Positions 32,561-46,000 of a stretch of DNA of 64,000 bases are shown here, one piece after another. The stretch's first letter is position 1. Every line of letters starts with the position of its first letter. The notes below the pieces were generated by a model that was not told the DNA's origin, made no database searches, and saw only the letters and a program-made list of their open reading frames with translations. This stretch comes from Muricea muricata (lineage: Eukaryota; Cnidaria; Anthozoa; Malacalcyonacea; Plexauridae): contig OY979729.1 of assembly GCA_963855995.1 (NCBI GenBank), forward strand, positions 8,326,115 through 8,390,114, given 5' to 3'. A program made the position numbers and the translations under genes.

Positions 32561-33215
32561 CATGCATAACGCTCCCTTCTTCCTCGCGTAATGACGCCGT
32601 CTCTATTACACCCTCGTCACTTCACTTTCGTTGGCTTGGAGGGCATGTACTGAGCTTTTTGTCGACGATAGACGCTTGGCCGCAAAATAATTTATGCAAC
32701 ATTTATGGAAAAGATTCAGAAAGGAAACGTCTTTTGGTTTTTGAACCATGTAATAAGGCAATCCATGAGCTCTTTGGATTCTGGATTACACCTTCCATAT
32801 TATGCAATGTGGATTCCGGATTCCCCCGCTTGGATTCCAGATCTATACAGATTCCAGATCAAAAATCTTCGTGGATCCAGAATTCTTTAAAAAGATTAGA
32901 TTCTGGATTTCGCCACCCGGATTCCGGTTTCCTAACAAGTGGATTCCGGATTCCAAAGCATATAAAAATCAAGATTCCGGATTACCTTACATAGGTCGAT
33001 GGTTCGGTATTCGAACTTGTAAAACACAAGACCCCTCAGTAAATTGGTTAGAAATGGTTTAGCAAATTACAATAGAACAATGGTTGGGAAACTTATCGGA
33101 ATAACAATAAAACTCTAAAATTATAACATAGAGACAATGGACATATAATGCGTACATCTATCTTTTCTCAGTAAAAAATTTGTCTCCACAACATGCCGAT
33201 AAACTAGAGCTGCTT
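32561..33215. other. gene-free stretch with GGATTCCGGATTCC-type low-complexity repeat
   Basis: About 32800-32990 is made of irregular GATTCCGGATTCC / GATTCCAGATC units, reading open in two frames. These are simple-sequence ORFs. Confidence 0.6.
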
Positions 33216-33218
33216 GCA

Positions 33219-33837
33219 CCAGGGACCGGTTATATAAAATTCTTAATCTCTTTTTCAATTAATCACTGTTTTCTAGTTAAATGGTGATTAAGACCCCGTT
33301 CACACGATACCGGTATGTGACAGCTGGTAAAAAATCATTACGTTTTCAACTGTTCACACGATACCGGTAGAATTATATCGCGTTTTGGTGTTGCGTTCAC
33401 ACGAAACCGAATCAATGTCGGATTTGAGTTTGTTTTTCTTATTTTAAGTTTAAGCCATTGCTGCTGACCATTTTTATTGCATGTCACGGAGATGTTCGAT
33501 TTCCCGCCACTCAATTAGTCGCATTAGTATTAACCGTAATAAAACACTTACGGTTAGGCGTTCACACGGTAGTCTGACGGCAGAATTTCCCTACGGTTTC
33601 AAACTTTTACGGTACGTATACCGTTTTCGAACTCTTAAGGTTAGCATTACGGTTTCACACAATTTCATACCGGCATCGTGTGAACGCAACCCCTAAATGT
33701 AAGAATTTCATACCGTTTTCAAACTCTGCCGATATCGTGTGAACGGGGTCTAAGTACAAAATATGTTGTTCTGATTGGTTGATGTTTCCACTAATCATAG
33801 TTGACGTTAATCACTTTTTTATACAACCGGCCCCTGG
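33219..33837. mobile_element. MITE with CCAGGGRCCGGTTRTATAAA ends
   Basis: The left end CCAGGGACCGGTTATATAAA matches the inverted right end CCAGGGGCCGGTTGTATAAA. After removal of the nested element at 33292-33750, the remaining host is about 157 bp and still pairs (GTGATTAA against TTAATCAC). It is related by its termini to 13313-13558. Confidence 0.7.
33292..33750. mobile_element. TAA-flanked MITE nested in the 33219 element
   Basis: Inverted ends GACCCCGTTCACACGATACC and GACCCCGTTCACACGATATC, with TAA at 33289-33291 and 33751-33753. The inside holds several further CACACGATACCGG and GTGTGAACG copies in both orientations. The nested order shows it is younger than its host. Confidence 0.85.
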
Positions 33838-34101
33838 AGCGGAGAAGCAAATCCACTATGGCGGATTTTGAAGCGCACGTTTAGCAAAAAGTGGAGACAT
33901 GATTCGTGACCCCGAGTCTGCGTTCTATATCCACTATTTCTACGAATCATGTATATTGGTCCTGGTAATTTCTGGAACATAATTTCAAGCAAGCAATAGT
34001 AAATTTTTCATATTTTTTATACACAATAATTTACTCATGATCTCAAGGTTTTGGCAGCCAGGCAAGGAAGTAATACGAGCACAGATTTAGCTTGGTCAAC
34101 G

Positions 34102-37100
34102 CTATGTAGCCACACCCTGTTGAGTCTGCACATTTTGTTCAGCGGTATCTACCAATAATCTACCTTCACTGTCCTTGACTCTCAGTCTCCCGGATGCATA
34201 ACGCGTTTCTTGTCGACCGTCTGTATATACAGTCTTGACTGTGCCATCTGGGTATTCACGTTTCTTGGAAACAAAAAATATCTAAATTATTTCCCAGAAA
34301 CTTTTAAAAGGCTTTCAAGGACCCGAAGATCTGATACTAGAAGTGCCAGCCCCCCTTACCGCGTTTACAGAGGGACAGGGGACGTTTCACAGCGGAGAAA
34401 AAAGCAGTTTGACAATTTACGTGTCTTAAAAAAGCACCTTCACGTTTCATCTACATTATAGTTTGTCTACAGATCTATATCACGTTCTTTTAAATACGCT
34501 AGATAAAGGCGGGGGGAGGGTTGGATCGCATTTCTCAGCTGGGGGGACTGATTCACAATTCACGTGTACTAAAGAAGCAGCTTCACGTTTCATCTACATT
34601 ATAGTTTGTTTACAGATCTAAATCACGTTCCTGTAAACAGACTAGATCTCATTTCTTTCAATATGAGTAATCCTCCAATGTGTATCGACTTGTAATAAAA
34701 GACTGTCGAAGAGTTTTCACTCTTATTTGAACAATCGACTCACGGTTGAAGAGCTTCACACCCATTATTCTCATTTCACGGAGCATTTTTATTCAGAATC
34801 ACGGGCAATAGAACACAAGTCACATTTCACGGCACCAATATCAAGCATTTCACACACGAACAGAAATTAGCCAATCACGGCTCATGAGAAAACCCTTTAC
34901 CACCCTCTTAACGTGGTAAATTTCCAGCCTTGTTTAAAGAAATCTCGTTTTGTCAATGCAAACTACTGCCCTCCCCCTCAACACAAACTACTGCCCTCCC
35001 CCTCAACACAAACTACTGCCCTCCCCCTCAACACAAACTACTGCCCTCCCCCTCAACACAAACTACTGCCCTCCCCCTCAACGCAAACTACTGCCCTCCC
35101 CCTCAACACAAACCACTGCCCTCCCCCTTAACACAAACTACTGCCCTCCCCCTCAACACAAACTGCTGCCCCTCACCCAAACATGAATCTCGCACGCCTG
35201 TGACCTTGTATGAACAATTCTTATTATAGTCAGTCCTACCTTAAATAGCTTTGTATATGTCTCCCTCTGTCCATTAGGGAACTCAACTATCCTCTCTCCA
35301 TCCACACCTATCCTCTCTACCGTCCCGTCTGTGAAGACGCATTCCTCAGCGCCGGAAGTGTATAGATATTTCACCGTCTGATCAGGAAAGATAATCTCCT
35401 TTGTTCCATCAGGATAGTGCTTTTCAATTTGGTTACTAGAATACATAAGCAGATTCATATTAATCTGCCACCGCAGAGAACAACGAAAAAGTCGTTGTCT
35501 CGAGCGGGATTCGAACTCGCATCTTCGGGTTTCTAGACCGCCGCTCTACCAATTGAGCTATCGAGTCAACTGGGATTGGTAGCGAATCTTATCCAATTGA
35601 AGTGCACGAAATATTTTCGTGACGATTTAACGCTTGTCTTTGAGGACGCGCGATGTTTCAATTCTATTTCAGAACCATCCTCAGAGATATGAAAAACTAG
35701 ATTCATATTAATCTGACACAGCACAGAACAACAAAAATTCGTTGTCTCGAGCGGGATTCGAACTCGCATCTTCGGGTTTCTAGAATTTTTCGTTGTTCTC
35801 TGCAGTGTCAGATTAATATGAATCTAGTTTTTCATATCTCTGAGGATGGTTCTGAAATACATAAGCAGCCTGTAAACACACTATCTTTGGGGGGATGGTT
35901 GAGCGGAAGAGGGAGGGGGGGAGAAAAACGTCCTTAGACAATGATAATCGAGTTTTCGCCCCCTTGCATAAATTGAATTAGTCATGTCACTTATTCTCAC
36001 TTTCCGTATATCCTCGCTATAACCCGAAGCCAGAACATCTAGCCTGTCAATCAGTCACCCAACAGCCAATCACAACCATATAGTCTATCATGCAGAATAC
36101 TCAGAGAAACTAATTCATATGACATTGTCCACAGACTGTCTATCTTCCCTCCCTCCTGTTCCAAACCTTTCCCCAAAAGGGGCACGCACGTATGTATTTT
36201 TCTGATTTTTTGCGGCAAGCAGTGCCCGCCATAGACGAAGACAATGTATAGGATCATGAGAACAGATTTAGGAATATACGAAAGCAACAACATTTGTGTT
36301 GAAGTACCGCTTGTGCTCTTGCTGCATTAGCAGAGAAAACGGAACAACCTAGACACTTATAGGTATCATATACGCTTGATATATTTCTTTAATTCAAAAA
36401 CTTTAGCTTTCCAAAGGAGTTAGAAGAAAATGAACGAGGGCGCGCGTTAATCCTAGCATCATAGGCTAGAAATTCGCTGTGCCTAAAATAAAATAATCGC
36501 AAAGCTGTACGTGTACGTGGAGAGATAGCGCTGATTTATCAGACCGTATCGTTGAGGTTTTGCTATTCTTACATGAGTAATATGGAAAATTTAAATTTCA
36601 TAACATTAATTTCTTTTTCTCGTGCCTTTCTTCGACATTTCTGTTTTGTTCTGCGTGGCTCTCATGACCTGTCTATTAAATCCTTGTTTGTCGCAGTGCA
36701 GGAAACTTGTGAGCGATCATTTCTCTTATCGCTATATATAAAACACAAGATCTAAAATTCGCCCTATCTGTAGAACTTCGAACTTTGCGTGTACAATAAT
36801 CCAACAACTTCTGCCTTTCTGAATAATTTTACATAACAATATTTTTTTCAAATTATGCCAAACTTTAGCAAATTAGATTTTGGCATTGCAAAGCCCGAAG
36901 TTTGATTGCTCTTGTAATTAGAGATTTTTATATTTTGTCCTAAAAATCCGCATTATAGGCGACGAGATTACGTACTTTTTACATTGTGTTAGACTTGCAA
37001 GAATTAGGTATACTTTAAAGTTTGGCAGAGGATTTTTGTAGATAGACAGATTCACCAAGTATAATTATAAATTATATAATTACAAAATTTATTATAATAT

Positions 37101-40002
37101 AGCATTTGTAAATTCTGAACGCTGATTGGCTAAGAGCCGTGTTGATATAACTCAATGTCAACACGGAAAATTTCCCGCCACTCTTCTGTTAAAGTTCTTT
37201 GTGCTATATTATAAAAGAAATATCAAACATTTTTTCCGTGTTGATATACAGTTATATCAACACTCGCGAAAATTGGAAAAACTCGAAATTGTGTGAAAAC
37301 ACAATTTCTCGTTTTTCCAATTTCCACTCGTGTTGATATAACTGTATATCAACACGGAAAATGTTTTATATTTCTTAAGTATTAACGCACTTTTCTATTT
37401 TGTTTACGGCTAATTAAACGTAAATCTTCATCCATGATGCAATGGATGAAGCCAGTATCAAACACATATTTTAACAATGAAATATGGTATCAACAGGTGG
37501 CTAAGTTATCCTGTTTCTCTATTAAACTCCTCTGCTGTCTAACCTGCGGTATACCAAGCTGCGGTACTTTATCACGACACGTATATTCGCATATTGTTTT
37601 GTATCTTTCTAAATCTGATTTAATTTACGACTGCTAGTTCGACTAATTTGTGACTTTTATAATATGTTTTTATTACACTTTTTCTTCAATCCTTATCATA
37701 AATCACAATACATGCGCTGCCTTAACAATGCGTTGATATGGCAACGACATAATTACCTCCGGAGTGGCCCACCAATTGTTATGCGTAGAAAATGTGCGCA
37801 CTCGCCTGTCACCCACCTTTAAGTTCAGAGGTGAAAATAAACAACAACCCGTCATCCCTTGTACGCTCAAGTAAAATACAAACCTTGGAAAACGTAAAAC
37901 TTCCAGTCCATCTGGATATGTCGTGTGCGTCGTCTGAACTTCGGCATAGTAATATTCCTGTAGAGGAAAACACATGACACTTGTTTTACAAGTTCAATAC
38001 CACACATCCAAACCATATATATTCATGTATACATCAGGATGTCAGTTGAAAATGCGTTTTCCAAATACTACTTCCCAGTGGACCATTCTCCTATTAGGCA
38101 AACTTTTGAACTCGGAAAATCAATTAGCATAGCTGGAAAGAGCATCCTAAATTTCATAGAATTTTCAAGTTTGGTTGCAAAATATTGTAAAATGTGGAAA
38201 ATATGGCCCCGTAAAGTTTGCGAATATTGTATACTTTTGTATTACGCGCGGAAAAGCGTTACCACTATGTGGAAATGTGGTAACGCTTTTTCCCGCGTAA
38301 TAAAAAAGTATACAAAATTCGCAAACTTCAAAAGGCTATATTTTTGACATTTTACAATGTTTTACAACCAAACTTTACAATTTCACTAAATTTAGGAAGC
38401 TCTTTCCAACTGTGCTAAAATTGTTTTCGAATTTAAAAGTTTGTCTAATTGGGGAATGGTCCGTTGGGCCAGCCAAAAACAAGTTATATCATAATAAATA
38501 TTTAATTAAATCTGTTCATACGTCTGATAATAAACCTGTTTAACTGTATCTTTCACACGGGGGGAATCAGGCAATGCTATATTTTCACTATTCGTTTAGA
38601 CTCGCTTGGATTAACATATGGTCACTGTATTTTGTATGATGCGTAATTGATAGCAATGCCTAGATATTTTGACAGTGTTGAACGTGTGCTGTCAATAGTG
38701 CGCTCAAAATGTGAGGAATGACGCTCTGTAAGCAGGCGCGCATCCAGACCCAGAAAGAAATATGGAACCAGTGGCGTAGCCAGGGTCATTGTTCTGGGGG
38801 GGGGCAAGTAGCAAGCGGCGAAGGCATTTTAGGGGGCCCGCCCCTCAACTTCTACACGGATTTAGACATTTGGAATGGTTTTGAACACAATTGGGGGGGG
38901 GCGGTCGCCCCCCTCCCCTAACTACGCCACTGTATGGAACTGTATGTCAGTTATCAAAATATACACCATATGCAGTGCGTCTTATAAAAATGTCCCTCAG
39001 TAGCGAAGCCAGCCCAACAATTTGGTCATGCTATGCAAACTTAAATCATCGGGCCTGTTCACACTGCGTCGTAAGATCGATCCCAAACCGATTTGGATAA
39101 AACACGCCTAATATGAACTGTCATTGAAAATTTGGGATCGATCTGAGTCAGCCCGCGTGAAAAGGTGGTCTGAATTATCATTATTCACTAAGAAATTGAT
39201 TCCTTATATGGTCTATAATTACAGAAAAATTTGCATTTGCATGACCAAAGGTCACGCTAGCTTCGCCACTGATGTCACTGTGACAAAATGAGGTATAAAC
39301 TCATTTTTGCTTGAAATGCAGTTAAAAGAATTGATGAAACAAGACGTTGGCATTGTTGCCTAGTCTCCGGCCTGTAAATATCGGCTGCTTTCGTTTAGAT
39401 ACAACAGCGAGATAAAGTTTTTATTTATGCTTAAAAAATGCTCGAATCCCAAGACGAGTAAAATGAAATGCATTTGCACAAACTCTTCATGTCAAAAATT
39501 CAATTTTGAAGAAAGTTACACTTAAAATGCAGCTATTTCTTTTTATACCAACATGGTTTGTGCTCAGCTCTCTACTGAAAATGGTGATTTTCATTTTGCC
39601 ACAATCACATACATGTTGCATTTCAATAAAGTTGGGAAATTGAGAAAAATCATGGGGCAATATTTAAAAGGCCCTTTTTCTGTGATGCGTTCATGAATGT
39701 TCTTAAAATGCTAGTCAACATAACAAAATACCATAATAATATTCGACTTTGAAAAAACCTTCATGAAGAATGACTGTATTAATTTAAGCGAGAGAGAGAC
39801 ATTTTTCTGAGACACACTGTATAGAGTTATAATAGCTCATTCCCATAATGACTTCACTTACCACTCTTTCATCAGGGTAAATTTGTTTGACATCACCATT
39901 AAAGAAAGTCACGATTACCGACAAACCATCCGCACTGATCTCTTTACGAGTTCCGTTTGTGAACGTTACGACACGCGAGCCGTCTGGATTGATCGTTTCT
40001 CG
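34102..40002 (-). CDS. CENPJ: CENPJ exons for the C-terminal TCP (G-box) domain
   Basis: Four exons (39862-40002, 37884-37957, 35240-35435, 34102-34263) code for a run of beta-hairpin repeats marked by xPDG, xNG or xDG turns: [84 protein letters not shown]. The last exon ends with the family's RVKDSEG segment and a short polar tail. In studied animals this single-layer beta sheet binds a proline-rich motif of STIL/Ana2. The introns hold a 25-bp minisatellite, a SINE-like element, two palindromic MITEs and two hAT MITEs. Confidence 0.92.
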
Positions 40003-43000
40003 CTACATTTTAGAACAAACACCGTTACATTCTAGGTGACACGGAAAAGTACTGGCACTAGTTGTCAAATAGAAATCCATTTTTCGAGCAAAACTAGCAA
40101 ATTTCTCATTAAGTATAATTTAAGTCGGTTCCAAGTTTCTGGTGGACTTGTAATTTTCTTTTCTAACCATGAGTACAAAGTTTCACCAAGTCTCACAAAG
40201 GAAAATAAAAGATATGAGTGATTAAAAACAGCAAAATGGATTTTTATTTGGTGGCTAGTTCCAGGCCTTTTACTCACGGTCAGATCAACTGGTTAGAGAG
40301 GTATTGTAGAGAACCGGCCACAGAGGCTTTACACGGAAAATTGTCCAATTCTAAAATCTATAAGCTACCTTTCTAAAAGCCTAGTATTTGCAACAAACCA
40401 TTCCCCTATCAGACGAACTTTTGAAATCGTAAAATTTATTCGTACAGTTGGAAAGAACATCCATAACTTAGTAAAACTGTAAAGTTTAACTTGAAAATAT
40501 AATAAAATGTGGAAAATATAGTCTAGTGAAATGTGCAAATTTTGTATACTTTTGTATTACGCATGGAAAAGACTCGCCACTACGTTGCAATATGGTAAGC
40601 CTTTCCGCGGGTAAAACAAAAGTATACAAAATTCGGTAACTTCAAGCGGCTATATTTTCCTTATTCTATAATATTTTGCAATCAAACTTCACAATATTAC
40701 TAAATTAAGGATACTCTTTCCAACTGCACTAATAAATCTTCCGATCTCAAACGTTTGTCGAAAAAGGGAACTTTCTAGTTTCAAGGTCATTAAGAGTTAT
40801 TGCAAATGACCTTCAGTCTTCCTTTGTAAATAACGTATTGTAACATATCTTTGTTATCTTTTGAGTGTCAAAAAATATACGTTCTACTGTGAAAGAATTA
40901 TTTCTGTATGTTAAATATTGTACGCACTATAGAGCACATAGAGTTGGATTATTCCTTTTTCTACACCTGTATAGTTTACTGGGCTTCACAGGGAAGCAAT
41001 CACTTACCTTTCCATCACTATGAGAGAGCTGTTTAGGCAAGGATTCGGGTCGTTTTTGTTTCTCTTCACCTCTCTGTACGTCGTCTTTGAAGCGAACGTT
41101 TTTTGGAGAACTCACTTGCTTAGTTGGCGGCGAATGTTTCGCACTTTGTGTCTCTTCCGTAATGTCCTTTTCATCCTCAATTTTTCGCGTTTCAAAAGCA
41201 GTCGCATGTTCATGTGTAGTTTCACTTTCGTTAGAAGCAACATTTGTTGGTAGAGACTTTAATATTTCAACTTCGCCTGCGATATCTTGATACTTTCCTT
41301 TAACATTCTGTGACAAATCTTTGCTAACTGGACTTCTGACAGTTGGCTCTTCTATATACGTTAAAAAACATAGCATGTGCCTTAATGCACACAGGCAGAA
41401 ACAGAGGCTAATTTGTCGCCTTGTATCACAGACACTCAGAAGAATGGTTAAACCAACCGCGCTAATGTTGCCAAAGAGAAAACTGTGATACACCCTGATA
41501 GGCTTTTCTTTGGAGCTCTGTAACTTCATTTTAAATTTTGAAAGTTTTCCAGTGATATATGAACGCATCTCCCCCTCCCCATATCAATGTTGAAAAATGT
41601 TATTTCTCTAAATGTTATTAAACTAAGGCGATCAAAATTATCAGCATTGGCATGGGCAATGAATTTTGCACACGATTGTAGTTCCAGGCCTTTTTTTCAC
41701 GGTCAGATCAGCAAGTATGCAATAATGCATTAGCATGTTACGCACAATGCCTCGCTCACTTTCGGAACCTGGAAACAAGCCTCTTCACGACGAAACCTCT
41801 CGGGCAATCTCGACTCCTAAATTGGACAGATTTCAGGCCCTAGCTTATGCTTGCTTAGCTGAACAAAATTTTACCTTCAGTGGATTTTTCTTCGGATTTC
41901 TTCAATTTCTTCTTTTCAAACGCTTTATATTGTTGCAGCTCGCGGATCTAAATGAAACACATTGGTCAGCGGCGTAGCCAAGTGAATAGTCGGGAGCGTC
42001 CATGCTCATAAACTTGTGTTCACAAACCATAAAAATAAGTCACCACTTGCAGAGCTAAATCCCATCCAAGGAGATCTCAGCCGCCTGTGTCACTCGTGCT
42101 TGCCATATACAATAGAGAGATTAAAGGAGCAGTGTCACATTTCACGCAAATTTTATTTCTTTATTTTCTTGCTATTTCACGAATTTCTTGTAGATTCAGC
42201 TTGATTAAAGCACATAAATTGCATTATTTTTACCTTCTTCTGTATGCAAGAGCAACAGATGTGCGGTGGAATCGCTGCAATTCCAACGGTTACATCCCGC
42301 CTCGATTTTTGCATTTTCCATGCTTTAAATACATTGTACACCGAATAAATTCTTTAGCGTTGATTTTCGTATAATTTCCTTCGAAGTTTGTCATTCTGTT
42401 GCTTTTTAATCATCCGGAAATATCGAATTTCAGACCATGCTCGCCCTCCATTGAGGACGCCATCTTGGATTCCGAACTTGAAAACGTTGGCCCAACGCTT
42501 TCAAGTTTATTATGCGCAGAAGCATATGCGTGAAATATGACACTGCTCCTTTAAGCTTCACGTTCCCGGTCAAAGGCAAACGGCAAGGCCGAAATTTCTT
42601 GACAGAATTTTCGTTTAATCTGTGCGTTTTAGATTTTTTTCTTTAAGCTGTAACTTTGGTTATACAATAAAGTTTTGAAACGTCAATAATTACAATTGCT
42701 CCTTGCCTCCTATTAACTTTCTTTCTTTGCCTGACGTTTGCCGTTTCACGTTTAAACGCGAAGCTTAAGCTCTCTAATGATACCGAATTGTTCCGATCTT
42801 TGATTTGAACTTGCAACAGACATGCCATCACAAGCTGTCGCAAGCCATGTGAGTGCATCCTGGTGTCGGCAGTGTCGGCTTGTTGTAACAGGTTGTTGCA
42901 AGATGTCAACAGACTTGTTGCAGATTAAGCGTATCTTAGTAATCTCAGCAATCAAATTTTGAAGCTCATTTCTAGTTGGTACTCTAGTTCCAGAGTTCCT

Positions 43001-46000
43001 TGCGGACGTAATAGTAAGATTTTCATTGTCATTTTCGCTACCAAATAAACACCAGCTCCAAACTTACTTTTTGCTGCTCTTTTCGCTGTAAATCTAAATT
43101 CTGTTTCTCCAACAGCTTCACTTCCTCTTTCATTTCTCTGTTTTCTTGTTCAAGATTGCTGATACGGTCTTTGTAACGGACAGCAGCCGCTGACCAGCGG
43201 GATTCACGAAGCTTAAGGTCTTCCTGGAGCTCACTTATCTGCAAAATTGGTAGTGCGCACTGCTCAGAGAGCTGCATAACCACAGAGTACTATACAGAGG
43301 GCTTACTCGACGAAAAAGCGTAACGCGGATTGGTAGTTGTCAGGGGGGTGAATGCCTCGATGTACTTGTTAAGAATTTTATCCCAGCAAGTGCATAGAGG
43401 CATTCACCCCCCTGACAACCTCAAAATGGCTCTGAACTTCAACGCCATTTTGAATTTTTCAGGGGGGTGACCACCACTCTTTAACGCACGTTTGAGCAAA
43501 AGGCCGTTACGCAAAAATCATAGGAAAATAAATGAAGTGAGCCCTCTGTGTAGTACTCTGCGGCATAACCATTTATAACTGAAGTTCTAAAGGCGCTTCT
43601 TATTTACACACACCTGTCTGGTTAAAATGATGATATGAGGAAAAGAAAGCGAATGGTACGCGGCTAAAAATCAGATGCTGTTGAAAGCAGGATGCAACAA
43701 TGCTGAGGGGGGCAATATTGTTTCTGGTTATCAACAATATTGTTCAGCATTGTCACAATACGCCTGATTACGGGTTGATTAAGGCTTACCAATATTGTTT
43801 AATATTGGACTACCAAACATGTTCAGTAACTGTACGGTAAAACTCATATTAAAGTTAGGCATTATCGAGCGAAGGTCACTTTTTAACTCTCGTGAGCTTT
43901 TTATGGCTTTCTTATTTCTTTTTTATGGATTTCTACGGCAGTTGAAAAATCGCTATCCGGTCTGCCAGATACTGACATCCACCTTTCGTATAATTCGTCC
44001 CCGACAGAGATCTTGTCAACGTCAACATCAACCTGGTCTGTGGCAAATGTTTAGAGCTTTTGTGCTTCGCTGTGATTGGTCAATTTTACGAATTCTGAAA
44101 TCGACAAAGAAACATGAACGACAAAGTGAACGTGTAACACTTGTGTCTATTTATAACAATATTTTTCGACTCTACCACAATTAATACATGGTTTATTAAG
44201 CTTATCGGGGAAAAAGATCTTCAAAGTTGCACTCATATCGATTTAAGCGAAATACGTACGTTATTTAATGCATAAAATGTCGATATTGAAGCAGCAATTT
44301 GTAATTCTTCGTGGCGCCACTGACATCAGTTGGCAACATGAAGTTGGGTATTACACTACTTTTTTCATCTTAGACGTCGTTTTTATGTCTGAATTTCTAT
44401 CCTATTCGGTGGATACCTTTTTGAAGACTATTGACTGTTAACTATATGGACTACAGTGGTTGGAGTTGAACAAAATAGGTACAAAACGAGCAATGCGTGT
44501 ATTAAACATTTGCCTCAGACCGGATCAACAGAAGAGCAGGAAAAGCAACGAACCTCGGAATGTTGGACTCGCAAGAGATAAACAGTGATTAAACTTGAAA
44601 ATGCTGAACTTTAATATGGGTTTTACGAGTTACTGAACATGTTTGGAAGGTTGGAAAAAAATCACCCATGCCGATCGCCCTATTTCGCATCCCTTACAAC
44701 GGATCCAAGTTCATCAATTTGCCCAAAACGATTTAGTAGAACATACTTTCCGTTTCAATAACGTGATTTCTTCTCTCTCTTTCTTATCCGGCAGAGCCCG
44801 CGATGCCTTCTGGTATTGCTCAAACACACGCTTGTCTCTTCTATCAAAAAAAGGCACATTAAGCTAAAATTCAGCAATGTATGCTGAGAAGACGTGTATA
44901 AAATGGATCGTCTTATTTAATATGCTCGCAATTCGTGCTTTATCAGATATAAAACGCTCGGCTGTGCCTGCTGGTCTACTAAATAGTACATATACTCAAC
45001 ACAGAAAACTATCATAAAGTATTTTATTACTATCGATATAATAATACTGTTGCCCTCAATTAAAGGGAAATAGCAACAAAAAATTTAATTGTCTCATTTG
45101 AAAGAGACTCTAAAACAATTAATAGAAGTCTATTACAGAATTTTTATATCTGTTTTACTTCGGGAGATATTCTCACTTAATTCAACGAACTGTCCGCCAT
45201 CTTGGATTAATTTTTAACTTCATTAACAATGTTTTGGTGACGTCACAACAGGGATAAGCCTGTCGAAGTTACTCCTAAATACCTACCACTAGTAAAATAT
45301 TGTTTGAAATCTTCTCAGTCCGAGCTGAAATCCGAAAGACCTACCCTACATGCGGTTATGAGAGCATATTAATCATTGCGTGGTAAGAAAAAAAGATCGC
45401 GTGACCCCTGTTGTGACGTATCGTGCATATCCACAAATATCCAAGATGGCGGACAACTTAAAATTTCAAATGAAAATATTTCACGAAATAAGACAGACAT
45501 AAAAATTAGGTAATAGACTTATATATTGTTTTGGAGTCTCTTTCAAATGAAACGATAAAAAATTTTGTTGCCATTTCCCTTTAAATCGTTTTCTTCAAAT
45601 ACCATAAATAATTATACTCATTAATAGGGTCTGTTTACACGGAGGTAGGGTTACCCTAGCAGAAGGGTTACCCCAGTAAGCGAGTTCCCTATTACAATAT
45701 GTTTTACAGGAAGCGTTTACATGCGCGCTAGGGTTACCCTAGCGGTAGGGCTATGTTTTTGTTTACACAAGCCATGTAAACGCGTCAGGTAGGGTTACCC
45801 TATCAAGCAGGTCAAAAAAAACCTTTACCAGCAGACCATTTAATAAAATATAAGAAAAAACATACTGCGAAAAACAACACCCTGTAAACTCGAGATATGA
45901 GCTGTTAACAACAAGACAACAGTTTTATGGTGATATTTCGACACTATTTCAAAGTCATTGTCAAACCAGAATAAAAACAATTGACAATGAGTTTGAAATA

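Noticed and set aside
32461-33062. Plus-strand frame of 177 codons and its neighbours
   Set aside because: The left part is antisense of the integrase relic and the right part is GATTCCGG low-complexity sequence.
34913-35229. Three overlapping Pro/Thr-rich frames
   Set aside because: They are the three frames of the 25-bp minisatellite inside a CENPJ intron.
35500-35570. Functional tRNA gene on the minus strand
   Set aside because: Second copy of the same tRNA-like block in the composite element, with the same poor anticodon arm.
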